Source: Conexibacter arvalis (lineage in GTDB: Bacteria > Actinomycetota > Thermoleophilia > Solirubrobacterales > Solirubrobacteraceae). Taken from it: a stretch of 64,000 nt of DNA. Location of the stretch: NCBI RefSeq assembly GCF_014199525.1, contig NZ_JACHNU010000001.1, positions 1,280,182 through 1,344,181 of the forward strand, written 5' to 3'. A model generated the notes under the pieces. It saw only the letters and a program-made list of their open reading frames with translations, was not told the DNA's origin and searched no databases. Each line of letters begins with the position of its first letter. The stretch's first letter is position 1. Positions 25,520 through 34,403 of this stretch are shown piece by piece. The position numbers and the translations under genes are program-made.

Positions 25520-25637
25520 TCGGCGGACGATTGTACGCGGAACCGCCGCGCGGGGGCCGAAGGGTGGCCGCAACCGCGCCGCGGCGCCGGGCCGACGCGT
25601 ATGCTTCCGCGCCGATGCAGGCACAAGGAGGTGCAGC

Positions 25638-26360
25638 GTGAAGCGAGCGATCGTTCTCGCAGGCGGACTGGGCACGCGGCTGCGCCCGTTCACGACGGTC
25701 CTGCCGAAGCCGCTGATGCCGATCGGGGACCGACCCGTGCTCGACATCATCATGCGCCAGCTGAAGGGCTCCGGCTTCGAGCGCGTGACGATCGCGACCG
25801 GCTACCTCGCCGAGCTGCTGGAGGCGTTCTTCCGCGACGGCGAGGCCTACGACCTGCCGGTCGACTACTACCGCGAGGGCGCGCCGCTCGGGACGGTCGG
25901 CGCGCTGGCGCTGATCGACGGCATCGACGACGACGTGCTCGTGATGAACGGCGACGTGCTGACCGACATGGACTTCGGCGCGCTGCTGGAGCGCCACAGA
26001 GCGAGCGACGCCGCGGCGACGATCGCGACGAAGAAGCGCGAGATCCAGATCTCGCTCGGCGTGCTCAAGTTCGGCGACGACGGCGACCCGACCCGCCTGA
26101 CCGACTACGACGAGAAGCCGACGATCGACTTCGAGGCGAGCATGGGCGTCTACTGCTTCTCGCCGCGCGCGCTCAGATACATCGAGCCCGGCGAGCGGCT
26201 CGACTTCCCGGACCTCGCGCTGCGGCTTGTCGCGGCCGGCGAGGTCGTGCGGGCGTGGAGATGCGACGACTTCTGGCTCGACATCGGCCGCCACGAGGAC
26301 TACGAGCAGGCGCAGGAGGAGTTCGAGCGCCTGCGCGACCGCCTCATCCCGTCCGCGTGA
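25638..26360 (+). CDS. sugar-1-phosphate nucleotidyltransferase
   Basis: 240 residues. GTG start 6 bases after a perfect AAGGAGG. The N-terminal nucleotide-binding signature is AGGLGTRLRPFT, the sugar-phosphate lysine lies in LPKPLMPIGDRP, and the metal-binding Asp in VLVMNGDVLTD. It belongs to the NTP_transferase family (RmlA / mannose-1-phosphate guanylyltransferase type) and makes an activated sugar from a sugar 1-phosphate and an NTP. Sugar and base cannot be told. It opens the glycan region. The convergent aminotransferase gene overlaps its 3' end by 17 bases. Confidence 0.9.
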   Translation: MKRAIVLAGGLGTRLRPFTTVLPKPLMPIGDRPVLDIIMRQLKGSGFERVTIATGYLAELLEAFFRDGEAYDLPVDYYREGAPLGTVGALALIDGIDDDVLVMNGDVLTDMDFGALLERHRASDAAATIATKKREIQISLGVLKFGDDGDPTRLTDYDEKPTIDFEASMGVYCFSPRALRYIEPGERLDFPDLALRLVAAGEVVRAWRCDDFWLDIGRHEDYEQAQEEFERLRDRLIPSA

Positions 26361-27474
26361 GCGCCTGCTCGACGGCGTCGAGCAGGAACCCCATCCCGTC
26401 GTCGCCGAGCGCCGCGTAGAGCGGCAGCAGGCAGGTCCGCGCCGCGGCCGCCTCGGCCTGCGGGCGGGCGCCGCCGGGCACCTCGCGGTAGGCGCTGAAG
26501 GCGTGCAGCGCCGGCAGCGTCTCGCTCGGCACGCCGAGCTCGTCCAGCGCGGCGGCGAAGCGGTCGCGCCGGGCGCCGTCGGGGAGCGCGAGCGGCAGCG
26601 CCGCCGGACTGGCCGCCTCGACCGACAGCGCGTTGAAGACGAGCGCGACGTCGTCGCGCCCCCGCAGGCGCTCGCGAGCGCGGGCGAGCAGCGCCCGCCG
26701 GCCGTCGACCTCGCCCGCCAGCCGCTCCAGGCGCGTCAGCGCGAGCGCCGCGCGCGGCTCGTCGAGGCGGAAGTTGTAGCCGGCGTCGACGACGTCGTAG
26801 CGCGGGTCGTGGCCGCGGTGGCGGTCCCACGTGCCGCTCGTCATCGCGTGCGAGCGCAGCGATCTCACTCGGGCGGCGTGCGACTCGTCCGCGGCGACGA
26901 CGAGGCCGCCTTCGCCGATCGCGAGCTGGCGGCCGGCGGCGAAGCTGAAGACGCCGAGCGCGCCCGCGACGCCGGCGCCCGGTGCGCCGAGCGCGCTCGA
27001 GCAGTCCTCGACCAGCACGAGCCCGCGCGCGTCGGCCAGCTCCCGCAGCGCGGCGGCGTCGGCGAGGTGGCCGTGGAGGTGGACCGCGACGATCGCGCGC
27101 GTGCGCGGCCCGATCGCCGGCTCGACCTGCTTGGGGCCGGCGTGCGGCGCGAGCGGGTCGGCGACGTCGCACAGCACCGGGACGGCGCCGAGCGCGGCGA
27201 CCGCCGCGGCCGCCGAGACCGGCGCGAGCGCCGGCACGACGACCTCGTCGCCGCGGCCGACCCCGGCCGCCTGCAGCGCCAGCTGGAGTCCCGCCGTGCC
27301 GGAGGAGACGGCGAGCGCGTGGGCGGCGCCGGTCAGCTCGCCGAGCCGCTGCTCGAGCGCCTGCGTCCGCGGCCCCATCGTCAGCCAGCCGGAGCGCAGG
27401 CAGTCGAGCACCGCCTCGACGTCGGCCTCGCAGCTCGTCTCGTCGACGAGCGAGATCCGCGTCGGCGCGCTCAT
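26344..27474 (-). CDS. DegT/DnrJ/EryC1-family protein lacking the catalytic lysine
   Basis: 376 residues with the fold I aminotransferase pattern: SSGTAGLQLAL near residue 58, the PLP-ring aspartate in LVEDCSSALGA (Asp157) and a GYNFRLDEPRAALAL C-terminal motif. In the PLP-lysine motif, FSF-x-x-x-K-x-L-x-x-GEGG, this protein has Arg182 (FSFAAGRQLAIGEGG). Loss of the Schiff-base lysine rules out ordinary transamination. ColD-type dehydratases also lack this lysine but use histidine. It may be a pseudoenzyme pairing with the intact paralogue immediately upstream, whose stop overlaps its start (ATGA). Confidence 0.85.
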   Translation of the reverse strand: MSAPTRISLVDETSCEADVEAVLDCLRSGWLTMGPRTQALEQRLGELTGAAHALAVSSGTAGLQLALQAAGVGRGDEVVVPALAPVSAAAAVAALGAVPVLCDVADPLAPHAGPKQVEPAIGPRTRAIVAVHLHGHLADAAALRELADARGLVLVEDCSSALGAPGAGVAGALGVFSFAAGRQLAIGEGGLVVAADESHAARVRSLRSHAMTSGTWDRHRGHDPRYDVVDAGYNFRLDEPRAALALTRLERLAGEVDGRRALLARARERLRGRDDVALVFNALSVEAASPAALPLALPDGARRDRFAAALDELGVPSETLPALHAFSAYREVPGGARPQAEAAAARTCLLPLYAALGDDGMGFLLDAVEQALTRTG

Positions 27475-28598
27475 GCGGCCACCGCCTCGGCGAGCGCGCC
27501 GACGACGCGGTCCTGCTCGGCCTCGGTCATCGTCGGGAACAGCGGCAGCGTCAGCTCGGTCCGCGCCGCGTGCTCGGTGCGCGGCAGCGACACGTCCGGG
27601 AAGCGCTCGCGGTACGCGGTGAAGCCGTGCACCGCGGCGTAGAGGATGCTCGTCTGGATCCCCTGCTCGCGCAGCCGGCGGCTGACCTCCACCTGTCTGT
27701 CCTCCTCGAGCATCACCGGCATCACGTACGCCGAGCAGGTCGCGACGTCGGCGTCGTCGTAGGGGACGAGCACGCCGTCGAGGCCCGCGAGCAGCTCGCG
27801 GTAGCGCAGCGTCAGCTCCCGCCGCCGCTCGACGTCGGCGCGCAGCCGTCTCATCCGCGACAGCAGCAGCGCCGCGTGCGGCTCGTCCATCCGGTAGTTG
27901 AAGCCGACCCCTTCGACGTCGCGCGAGCCGTCGGCCCCCCGCACCACGCCGAGCGAGCGACGCGAGCGCGCGAAGGCGGCGACGTCGTCGTCGTCGGTGC
28001 AGAGCAGCCCGCCCTCGCCGGCCGACAGCACCTTGTTGGAGAAGAAGCTGAAGGCGCCGGCCAGGCCGAACGTGCCCAACGCCCGCCCGCCGAGCGACGC
28101 GTCCGGCGCGTGGGCGGCATCCTCGATCAGCGCCAGCCCGCGCTCGTCGCAGAGCGCGGCGAGCCGGTCGGCGGCGGCGGCGTAGCCGGCGAAGTGGACG
28201 ACCGCGACCGCCTTCGTGCGCTCCGTGATGCGGCGCGCGACGTCGTCGGGGTCGAGGCTCGGGCGCTCGCGGCCGACGATCTCCGCGAAGACCGGCGTCG
28301 CGCCGCACTGGAGCACCGCGCTCGCCGTCGCGGCCATCGTGTACGAGGGGACGATCACCTCGTCGCCGGGCCCGACGCCGGCCGCCAGGTAGGCGAGGTG
28401 GAGCGCGGCGGTGCAGCTGGAGAGCGCGATCGCGTGGCGGGCGCCGAGGTGGGCGGCGAACGCCTGCTCGAAGCGCTCGGTCCGCTCGCCGAGCGCGAGA
28501 CGTCCCGAGCGGATCGTCTCGGCGACCGCGGCGAGGTCGTCGTCCTCGATCCGCAGGTCGAACAGCGGGATGCTGGGATTGCCGGTTCCGGAGCTCAT
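27471..28598 (-). CDS. DegT/DnrJ/EryC1-family sugar aminotransferase
   Basis: 375 residues with all hallmarks: ALSSCTAALHLAY, IVPSYTMAATASAV, LIEDAAHAPDA with Asp160, FSFFSNKVLSAGEGG with the PLP lysine Lys189, and the NYRMDEPHAALL motif. It should transfer an amino group from glutamate to a keto nucleotide sugar for surface glycan synthesis. A TAGCGT -10-like box lies 13 bases before the ATG (leader of about six bases). First gene of a two-gene unit with the Lys-to-Arg paralogue. Confidence 0.9.
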   Translation of the reverse strand: MSSGTGNPSIPLFDLRIEDDDLAAVAETIRSGRLALGERTERFEQAFAAHLGARHAIALSSCTAALHLAYLAAGVGPGDEVIVPSYTMAATASAVLQCGATPVFAEIVGRERPSLDPDDVARRITERTKAVAVVHFAGYAAAADRLAALCDERGLALIEDAAHAPDASLGGRALGTFGLAGAFSFFSNKVLSAGEGGLLCTDDDDVAAFARSRRSLGVVRGADGSRDVEGVGFNYRMDEPHAALLLSRMRRLRADVERRRELTLRYRELLAGLDGVLVPYDDADVATCSAYVMPVMLEEDRQVEVSRRLREQGIQTSILYAAVHGFTAYRERFPDVSLPRTEHAARTELTLPLFPTMTEAEQDRVVGALAEAVAA

Positions 28599-28646
28599 CG
28601 CGAGGCGCGGAACGCTACCGTCCCTGAGCCGGAGCCGCGTCGCCCG

Positions 28647-29417
28647 ATGATCGATCTGCACTGCCACATCCTCGCCGGACTGGACGACGGGCCCGCCGAT
28701 CTGGAGGCCAGCGTCGCGCTCGCCCGCCGCCAGGTCGCCGCCGGCGTGGACACGGTCGTCGCCACGCCGCACGTCTCGGCCGCCTACCCCGACGTCGACG
28801 CCGCGGCGGCGGACGCCGCGGCCGAGCGGCTGCGCGAGCGGCTCGCCGCGGAGCGGATCGAGCTGCGGCTGCTGACCGCCGGCGAGCTGGCGGCCGATCG
28901 CGCCGTGCGGCTCGAGGACGGCGAGCTGGAGCGGCTGCGGCTCGGCGACGGCCCGTGGCTGCTGGTCGAGGCGCCGCTCGGCGTCCGCGAGGTCGGCTTC
29001 GACGTCCTCATGCGCCAGCTGCGCGCGCGCGGGCACGAGATCCTGATCGCCCATCCCGAGCGCTCCCCGGACTTCCGCCGGCGGCCGGAGGTGCTGCGCG
29101 GGCTGGTCGCGGACGGCATGCGCGTCCAGGCGACCGCCGGCGCCTTCGACGGGCGCTTCGGCGGGCTCGTCCAGCGCACGGCGCGCGGCCTGCTGGAGGC
29201 GGGTCTCGTCCACGTCGTCGCCTCCGACGCCCACGACGACCGCGTGCGCGCCCCCGGCCTGGCGAGCGCGCTGGAGGCGGTCGGCGCCGATCCCGACCAG
29301 GTGCGATCGCTGACCGAGACCGCGCCGGCGGCGATCCTCGCCGGGACGGAGCTGCCGGCGGCGCCGCGGCTGGCCGCCCGGCGCCTGCGCCGGCCGGGCT
29401 GGCTGCGGCGCGGCTGA
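28647..29417 (+). CDS. PHP-domain tyrosine phosphatase (CpsB/YwqE type)
   Basis: 256 residues. Metal-binding PHP motifs: DLHCHILAGLDDGP at the N terminus, TPHVS, AHPER and ASDAHDD. These are the histidine clusters of CapC/CpsB/YwqE phosphatases, which dephosphorylate the bacterial tyrosine kinases that control capsule export. Two kinase-like ATPases are encoded further along (43971-45299 and 60626-62146), giving possible substrates. Basic Arg-rich C terminus. Its stop is one base from the convergent beta-helix gene. Confidence 0.85.
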   Translation: MIDLHCHILAGLDDGPADLEASVALARRQVAAGVDTVVATPHVSAAYPDVDAAAADAAAERLRERLAAERIELRLLTAGELAADRAVRLEDGELERLRLGDGPWLLVEAPLGVREVGFDVLMRQLRARGHEILIAHPERSPDFRRRPEVLRGLVADGMRVQATAGAFDGRFGGLVQRTARGLLEAGLVHVVASDAHDDRVRAPGLASALEAVGADPDQVRSLTETAPAAILAGTELPAAPRLAARRLRRPGWLRRG

Positions 29418-29418
29418 C

Positions 29419-31077
29419 TCAGCGCAGCGCGGCGCCGAGCGCGAACGGGCCGCCGCGTCTCAGCGGCGCCCCGAAGTAGTCGGCCGGGCCCGGGGCGCCT
29501 GCGTCGACCCCGGCGCCGCGGATCGGCGACTCGGGGCGCGGCCGGTAGGCGTCGAGCTGCGTCAGCCGGCGCGGGTCGTCGATCGTCGGGCCGCCCCCGG
29601 CGTCGACGAGCAGCGGGTCGGCGAAGCGGCCGACCGCGCGCCCGTCGACCCGCTCCTGCCCGGTCGCGGCGCGCCACGCCTCCAGCGACCCGTGGCGGCG
29701 GCCGGCATCGGTGACCGAGAACGGCTCCCCGGCGGTCCAGTAGAGGTTGCCGCGGAAGCGCAGCCCGGGCTGGTCGGCGGCGGCGTCGACCAGCGGCAGC
29801 CCGCCGGTCGTGTAGAGCACGTTGTTGGCGACCAGCGCGCTCGTCGTGCCGTAGACCCCGATCGCGGCCGGTCTGCCGCCGGGCGGCGGCGACAGGTAGA
29901 CGGTGTTGTTGTGAACGCGCGTGCCGGCGTTGGAGCTGCCGTCGTTGCCGACGAGGATCGCCGGCAGCCCGCCGCGCCGCGAGTCGTCCTGGCTGATGTT
30001 GAAGCGCACGACGTTGCCGCGGACCTCGTGCGGCGCGCCGGTCCAGTTGTAGACCATGAAGCCGGCGCCGTCGTTGTCGTGGCTGTAGTTGTGCTGGACG
30101 ACGCAGCCGATCGTGCCGCCGTCGAGGTCGAAGCCGTCGCCGTCGCGGCCGCCCGGCCCCGATCTGTTGCGGTAGGACTCGTTGCGCTCGATCGTCACGT
30201 CGCGCGCGATCGCGGCCCAGATCCCGACCGGCCCGCAGTTGCGGCAGGCGTTGAGCGAGCCGTTGTCGTGCGCGACCGAGTGGGTGATCGCGCCGCCGTC
30301 GACGTTGCTGAGGAAGATCCCGCTGCCCGAGTGGTTGGCGGTGAAGCGGGGATCGCCGTGGTTGTCGTACGCGCGGCAGCGGTCGATGCGCGCGTCGGCG
30401 TTGGCGAACCGTCTCGTGCGGCGGTCCTCGATCCCGCCGACGTAGACGCCGTAGCGGCGGTTGTCGTGCGCGACGCAGTCGGAGATGCGGATCGTGCGGA
30501 AGCCGCTCTGGGAGCGGTCGGCCGGCCGACCGTGGACGGCGATGCCGGCGACGCCGAAGCCGCTCGCCTCGACGCGCGCGATCGAGATCCCGGTCAGGCG
30601 TCTCGCGCGCGGGAGCGTGTTGCGGAACTCGACGCCGCTGCCGCGGTTGTCGAGCGGTCCGGAGCCGACCAGCCGCAGGTCGCTCACGCGCACCCGTCCG
30701 GCGTTGAGCACGAGCACGGCGGAGGCGCGGCCGGAGCGGATCGTCGCGCGCCCGCCGCCGTAGGAGCCGATCGCGACCGCTCTGCCGCGCGCGCCGGCGT
30801 CGTCGGGCCCGAGTCGCAGCTGTCCGCGGAACTCGGCTCCGCCGCGCAGCAGCACGCGGTCGCCGGGGCGCAGGCGCGCGCGGTTGACGCGCGCGAGCGA
30901 GCGCCACGGCTCGCTCGCGGTCCCGGCGGCGCGGTCGTCGCCGTCGGGGCTGACGTGGAAGGTGCGAGCGGCGAGGGCGCCGTCGCAGCTCACGAGCGCG
31001 ACCACCGCCGCGAGCGCGGCCAGCGCGGCGACGACCAGCGGGACCGCGAGACGGCGCGGGGGAAGGGCGACGCGCAT
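29419..31077 (-). CDS. secreted right-handed beta-helix protein
   Basis: 552 residues. N-terminal hydrophobic signal or anchor (about residues 10-35) followed by a TFHVSPDGDDRAAGTASEPW segment typical of exported parallel beta-helix (PbH1) proteins. Many Asn/Gly-rich coils of the VxxNxxxxN type follow (for example NNTVYLS, ANNVLYTT). Such proteins are often polysaccharide lyases or epimerases acting outside the cell; no specific catalytic set is identifiable. Within the glycan locus a role in cutting or editing the exported polymer is plausible. Confidence 0.8.
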   Translation of the reverse strand: MRVALPPRRLAVPLVVAALAALAAVVALVSCDGALAARTFHVSPDGDDRAAGTASEPWRSLARVNRARLRPGDRVLLRGGAEFRGQLRLGPDDAGARGRAVAIGSYGGGRATIRSGRASAVLVLNAGRVRVSDLRLVGSGPLDNRGSGVEFRNTLPRARRLTGISIARVEASGFGVAGIAVHGRPADRSQSGFRTIRISDCVAHDNRRYGVYVGGIEDRRTRRFANADARIDRCRAYDNHGDPRFTANHSGSGIFLSNVDGGAITHSVAHDNGSLNACRNCGPVGIWAAIARDVTIERNESYRNRSGPGGRDGDGFDLDGGTIGCVVQHNYSHDNDGAGFMVYNWTGAPHEVRGNVVRFNISQDDSRRGGLPAILVGNDGSSNAGTRVHNNTVYLSPPPGGRPAAIGVYGTTSALVANNVLYTTGGLPLVDAAADQPGLRFRGNLYWTAGEPFSVTDAGRRHGSLEAWRAATGQERVDGRAVGRFADPLLVDAGGGPTIDDPRRLTQLDAYRPRPESPIRGAGVDAGAPGPADYFGAPLRRGGPFALGAALR

Positions 31078-31204
31078 GCGGGGAGGATCGCAGGTGTCGC
31101 GCTCGCGCTCGACCGGCGCTCAAGGCGACCGGCCCCGACGGCCGATAGCATCCCCAGGCGCGGCTGCGGCGGCGCCACGCTCGCACCCGACCGGAGTCGA
31201 TCCC

Positions 31205-32908
31205 GTGCCCTCACCCAGAATCAGCATCCTGCCGGACGGCACAGGGTTCGCCGGCTTCGACGCCCGTCCGCTGCTCGCGGGCCCCGCGACGGCGGCCGAG
31301 CGTGACGCGACCGTCGCGCACGGCGCGCTTCCCGCCGGCGACCTGCCCCGCGTCGTCGTGCTCGCGGCCGAGCAGCTGGCCGCGCCGCCGCTGGGCGCCG
31401 ATCTGTACGTCGTGCCGGCGGCCGCGCTGCCGCCGCACGCGCCGATGGCGGCGCTGAAGCGGCTCAAGCGTGCGGTCGCGCCGGCGCCGGTGGCCGGTCC
31501 GCCGTCGGTCGACGGCGCCTACGACCGCTCGCCGGTCGACGCGCTCCTGTTCGAGCCGGCGTCAGACGCGGAGGCGACCGCGTGGGCGGCGCTGCGCGCC
31601 GGCGTGCGCGCCGAGGGCCGGCCGGTCGTCCTCCACGTCACGGCGCCCTGCGACGCCGACACCGTCGTCGCCGCCGTCGACGCCGGCGCCGCGGCGGCCG
31701 TCTTCGACTCCGGCGAGGCGGAGCGCGACGCCGCGCTGCTCGCAGACGTGCTCGAGGCCGAGCGCCGGCGGCTCGACGACGCGCCGCTGATCACCGTCGC
31801 CGTCTGCAACCGCAACGGCGCCCGCGATCTGGAGGAGTGCTTCTCGTCGCTGACCGCGGTCGAATACCCCCGCTTCGAGACGCTGCTGCTCGACGACGGC
31901 AGCACCGACGACTCGGTCGCGGTCGGTCGCCGCCACGGCGTCGAGGTGGTCGAGCTCGGAACGGTCGGTCTCGGGGGAGCGCGCAACGCCGCGATCGAGC
32001 ACGCGCGCGGCGAGGTGATCGCCTTCCTCGACGGCGACGCGATGGGCGAGCCGCAGTGGCTGACGCGCCTGTGGCGGCTGCACGACCGCCTGCGCCCGGG
32101 CGCGGTCGGCGGCCCCAACCTGCCGGTCGCGAACCCGAACTGGCAGGAGCGCGCGATCGCCGGCGGCCCCGGGACCGCGATGCCGATCGTGCGCGCCGAC
32201 GGGCGCTGCACCCACATCGCCGGCTGCAACCTGTCGGTGCGGACCGACGTCGCGCGCGCGACGATGTTCGATCCCGACATCGTCTACGGCGACGACCTGA
32301 TCTTCTGCTATCGGATCCTCGACGCCGGCCACGACCTGCTGCTCCATCCGACGGCGATCATCCGCCACCATCGCCGCCGCAGCTTCAAGGCGTACGTCCG
32401 CCAGATGCGCAACTACGGACGCTGGGCCGACATCGTCCACGAGGGCTACGGCAACCGGCTCGTCGACATCCCGATCGAGCTGACGGTGCTGGAGCGGCTC
32501 GACCCGCGCCGGCCGCATCCCTGCTTCGTCGGCCCGCAGGCGGAGCAGCGCTACAGCCTCGCGGCCGCGCCGCTCGCCAACGGCTTCCCCGGGAAGGTGC
32601 TGGCGCTGACGCTCGCGCTCGGCGTCGCGCTGGCGCCGCTCGCGCTGCTCGGCCGGCGCGGCAGAGCGTGGGCGCTGACGGTCGCCGCGGCGCTGCTCGG
32701 CCAGTTCGCGTACGTCGCGGCGCGCACGCCGGCGCAGCAGGAGGGGGCGTCGCTCCCGGGCCGGGTCGCGAACCGGCTGCTGACCGCGGCGACGTGGTAC
32801 GGCGGCCCGTTCGCGGTCGCCGTCGGCCGGCGGATGCCGCCGCCCGACACGGCCCCTGCCGCGCCGCCCGCGCCCGCGACGGCCGAGGAACCCGCCGCCG
32901 TTGACTGA
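31205..32908 (+). CDS. glycosyltransferase family 2 with extra N-terminal domain and membrane tail
   Basis: 567 residues from GTG 31205. Residues about 1-190 form an Ala-rich domain I do not recognise. A GT2 domain begins near residue 194 (PLITVAVCNRNGA, LLLDDGSTDDS, AFLDGDAM, then a YGDDLIFCYRI acceptor-site loop). Two or three membrane spans lie near 460-520. Likely an inner-membrane glycosyltransferase adding a sugar to the polymer or lipid carrier. The stop overlaps the next gene by eight bases. Confidence 0.85.
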   Translation: MPSPRISILPDGTGFAGFDARPLLAGPATAAERDATVAHGALPAGDLPRVVVLAAEQLAAPPLGADLYVVPAAALPPHAPMAALKRLKRAVAPAPVAGPPSVDGAYDRSPVDALLFEPASDAEATAWAALRAGVRAEGRPVVLHVTAPCDADTVVAAVDAGAAAAVFDSGEAERDAALLADVLEAERRRLDDAPLITVAVCNRNGARDLEECFSSLTAVEYPRFETLLLDDGSTDDSVAVGRRHGVEVVELGTVGLGGARNAAIEHARGEVIAFLDGDAMGEPQWLTRLWRLHDRLRPGAVGGPNLPVANPNWQERAIAGGPGTAMPIVRADGRCTHIAGCNLSVRTDVARATMFDPDIVYGDDLIFCYRILDAGHDLLLHPTAIIRHHRRRSFKAYVRQMRNYGRWADIVHEGYGNRLVDIPIELTVLERLDPRRPHPCFVGPQAEQRYSLAAAPLANGFPGKVLALTLALGVALAPLALLGRRGRAWALTVAAALLGQFAYVAARTPAQQEGASLPGRVANRLLTAATWYGGPFAVAVGRRMPPPDTAPAAPPAPATAEEPAAVD

Positions 32909-34403
32909 TCGGCCCGTCGCCGGCGAGCCGGAGCAGGAGCGCCGGTCGACGGTCGGCACGCGCGCGCTGCGCGGCGTGCCGTGGACGCTCGCCTCCTTCG
33001 GCGGCAGCCGGCTGATCTCGCTGGCGGCGACGCTGATCGTCGCGCGGCTGGTCGCGCCGTCGGAGATCGGCGTCGTCGCGACCGCGCTGATCGTCGTCTA
33101 CTCGCTCAACCTGCTGGCCGACAACGGCCTCTCGATCTCGCTGGTCGTGCGCGAGACGATCGACCAGCCGCTGGTCGACACGGTCTTCACGTGCATGGTC
33201 GCGATGGCGGTCGTGCTGGCCGGCGCGGCGGCGGCGCTGGCGGGGCCGATCGCCGCCGCCTTCGGCGAGCCGCGGCTGGCGAGCGCGCTGCCGGTGCTCG
33301 CGATCACGGTCGTCTTCAGCACGATCACCTGGCTGATCTCGAACCTGATGCAGCGCGAGATGCAGTTCAGACACCGCTTCTACGGGCAGCTCGTGCTCGC
33401 CGCGACCTACACCGCGATCGCGATTCCCTGCGCGATCGCCGACCTCGGGCTGTGGGCGCTGGTCGCCGGCCAGGTCGGCTCGACCGCGGCCAGCGCGCTG
33501 ACGCTCTACCTGCTCTACCCGCGCCGGCTGCGCTTCCGCTGGGATCCGCCGCGGGCGCGGATCGCCTTCCGCGAGTCGCGCGCCTTCGTCTCGCAGTCGG
33601 TCACCTCGTTCTTCAGCGAGAACCTCCACATGATCGCGGTCTCGGGCATCCTTGGCGCCCGCGCGATGGCGCTCTACTCGACCTCCTACCGGCTCGCCGT
33701 GATGCCCTCGCAGGCGCTCTCCGGGCCGGTCTCGGAGGCGACCTTCCCCGCCTACGCGGCGCTGCGCGACGACCACGACGCCCGCGCCCGCGCGCTGCTG
33801 ACCGCGACGACGTTCGTGCTGATCCCGGCGCTGGCGCCGCTCGCCGCCCTCGGCGTGCTCGCGCCGGCGTTCGTCGACGCGGTGCTCGGGCCGCAGTGGC
33901 ACGGGATGGCGCTGATCCTCTCGATCCTCTGCGTCTGGGGCGCGCTGTCGGTCACCGCCGAGACGGTCGGCTGGTTCACGAACGCGACCGGCGGGGCGAG
34001 CTTCATGGCGCGCGTCAACCTCGTGCGGCTGTTCGTCTTCGCGCCGCTGATCTTCGCGGCGGCGGCGCTGTTCGACTCGCTGACGATCGTCGGCCTGCTG
34101 CTCGTCGGCGACATCGCCTACGAGAGCGCGATGCTGTTCTGGAACGCGCACGCGAAGCTGCACGTCTCCTTCGCCCAGGTCGCCCGCGCGGTCGCGGCGC
34201 CGTTCGCCGCGGCGGTCGCGCTGGCCGCCATCGCGCTGCTGGTGCGGCTGGGCTGCGAGGCGGCCGGGCTGGGGCCTTGGCCCGAGCTGATCGCCGGCAG
34301 CGTCCTCGGCGTCGCCGCCTACGGCGGCGTGCTGCTGCTCGTCGACCGCTCGCTGCTGGAGCGGGCGAAGGCGCTCGCGAGCCGCGCGAAGGGGTCGGCG
34401 TGA
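32901..34403 (+). CDS. polysaccharide flippase (Wzx-like, MOP superfamily)
   Basis: 500 residues, TTG start inside the upstream gene's end. It has 12-14 hydrophobic helices and begins with LRGVPWTLASFGGSRLISL, the usual first helix of polysaccharide exporters, with the conserved LVAPSEIGVVATALI second segment. It would flip lipid-linked repeat units across the membrane. It is translationally coupled on both sides (8-base overlap before, GTGA overlap after). Confidence 0.88.
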   Translation: MTDRPVAGEPEQERRSTVGTRALRGVPWTLASFGGSRLISLAATLIVARLVAPSEIGVVATALIVVYSLNLLADNGLSISLVVRETIDQPLVDTVFTCMVAMAVVLAGAAAALAGPIAAAFGEPRLASALPVLAITVVFSTITWLISNLMQREMQFRHRFYGQLVLAATYTAIAIPCAIADLGLWALVAGQVGSTAASALTLYLLYPRRLRFRWDPPRARIAFRESRAFVSQSVTSFFSENLHMIAVSGILGARAMALYSTSYRLAVMPSQALSGPVSEATFPAYAALRDDHDARARALLTATTFVLIPALAPLAALGVLAPAFVDAVLGPQWHGMALILSILCVWGALSVTAETVGWFTNATGGASFMARVNLVRLFVFAPLIFAAAALFDSLTIVGLLLVGDIAYESAMLFWNAHAKLHVSFAQVARAVAAPFAAAVALAAIALLVRLGCEAAGLGPWPELIAGSVLGVAAYGGVLLLVDRSLLERAKALASRAKGSA

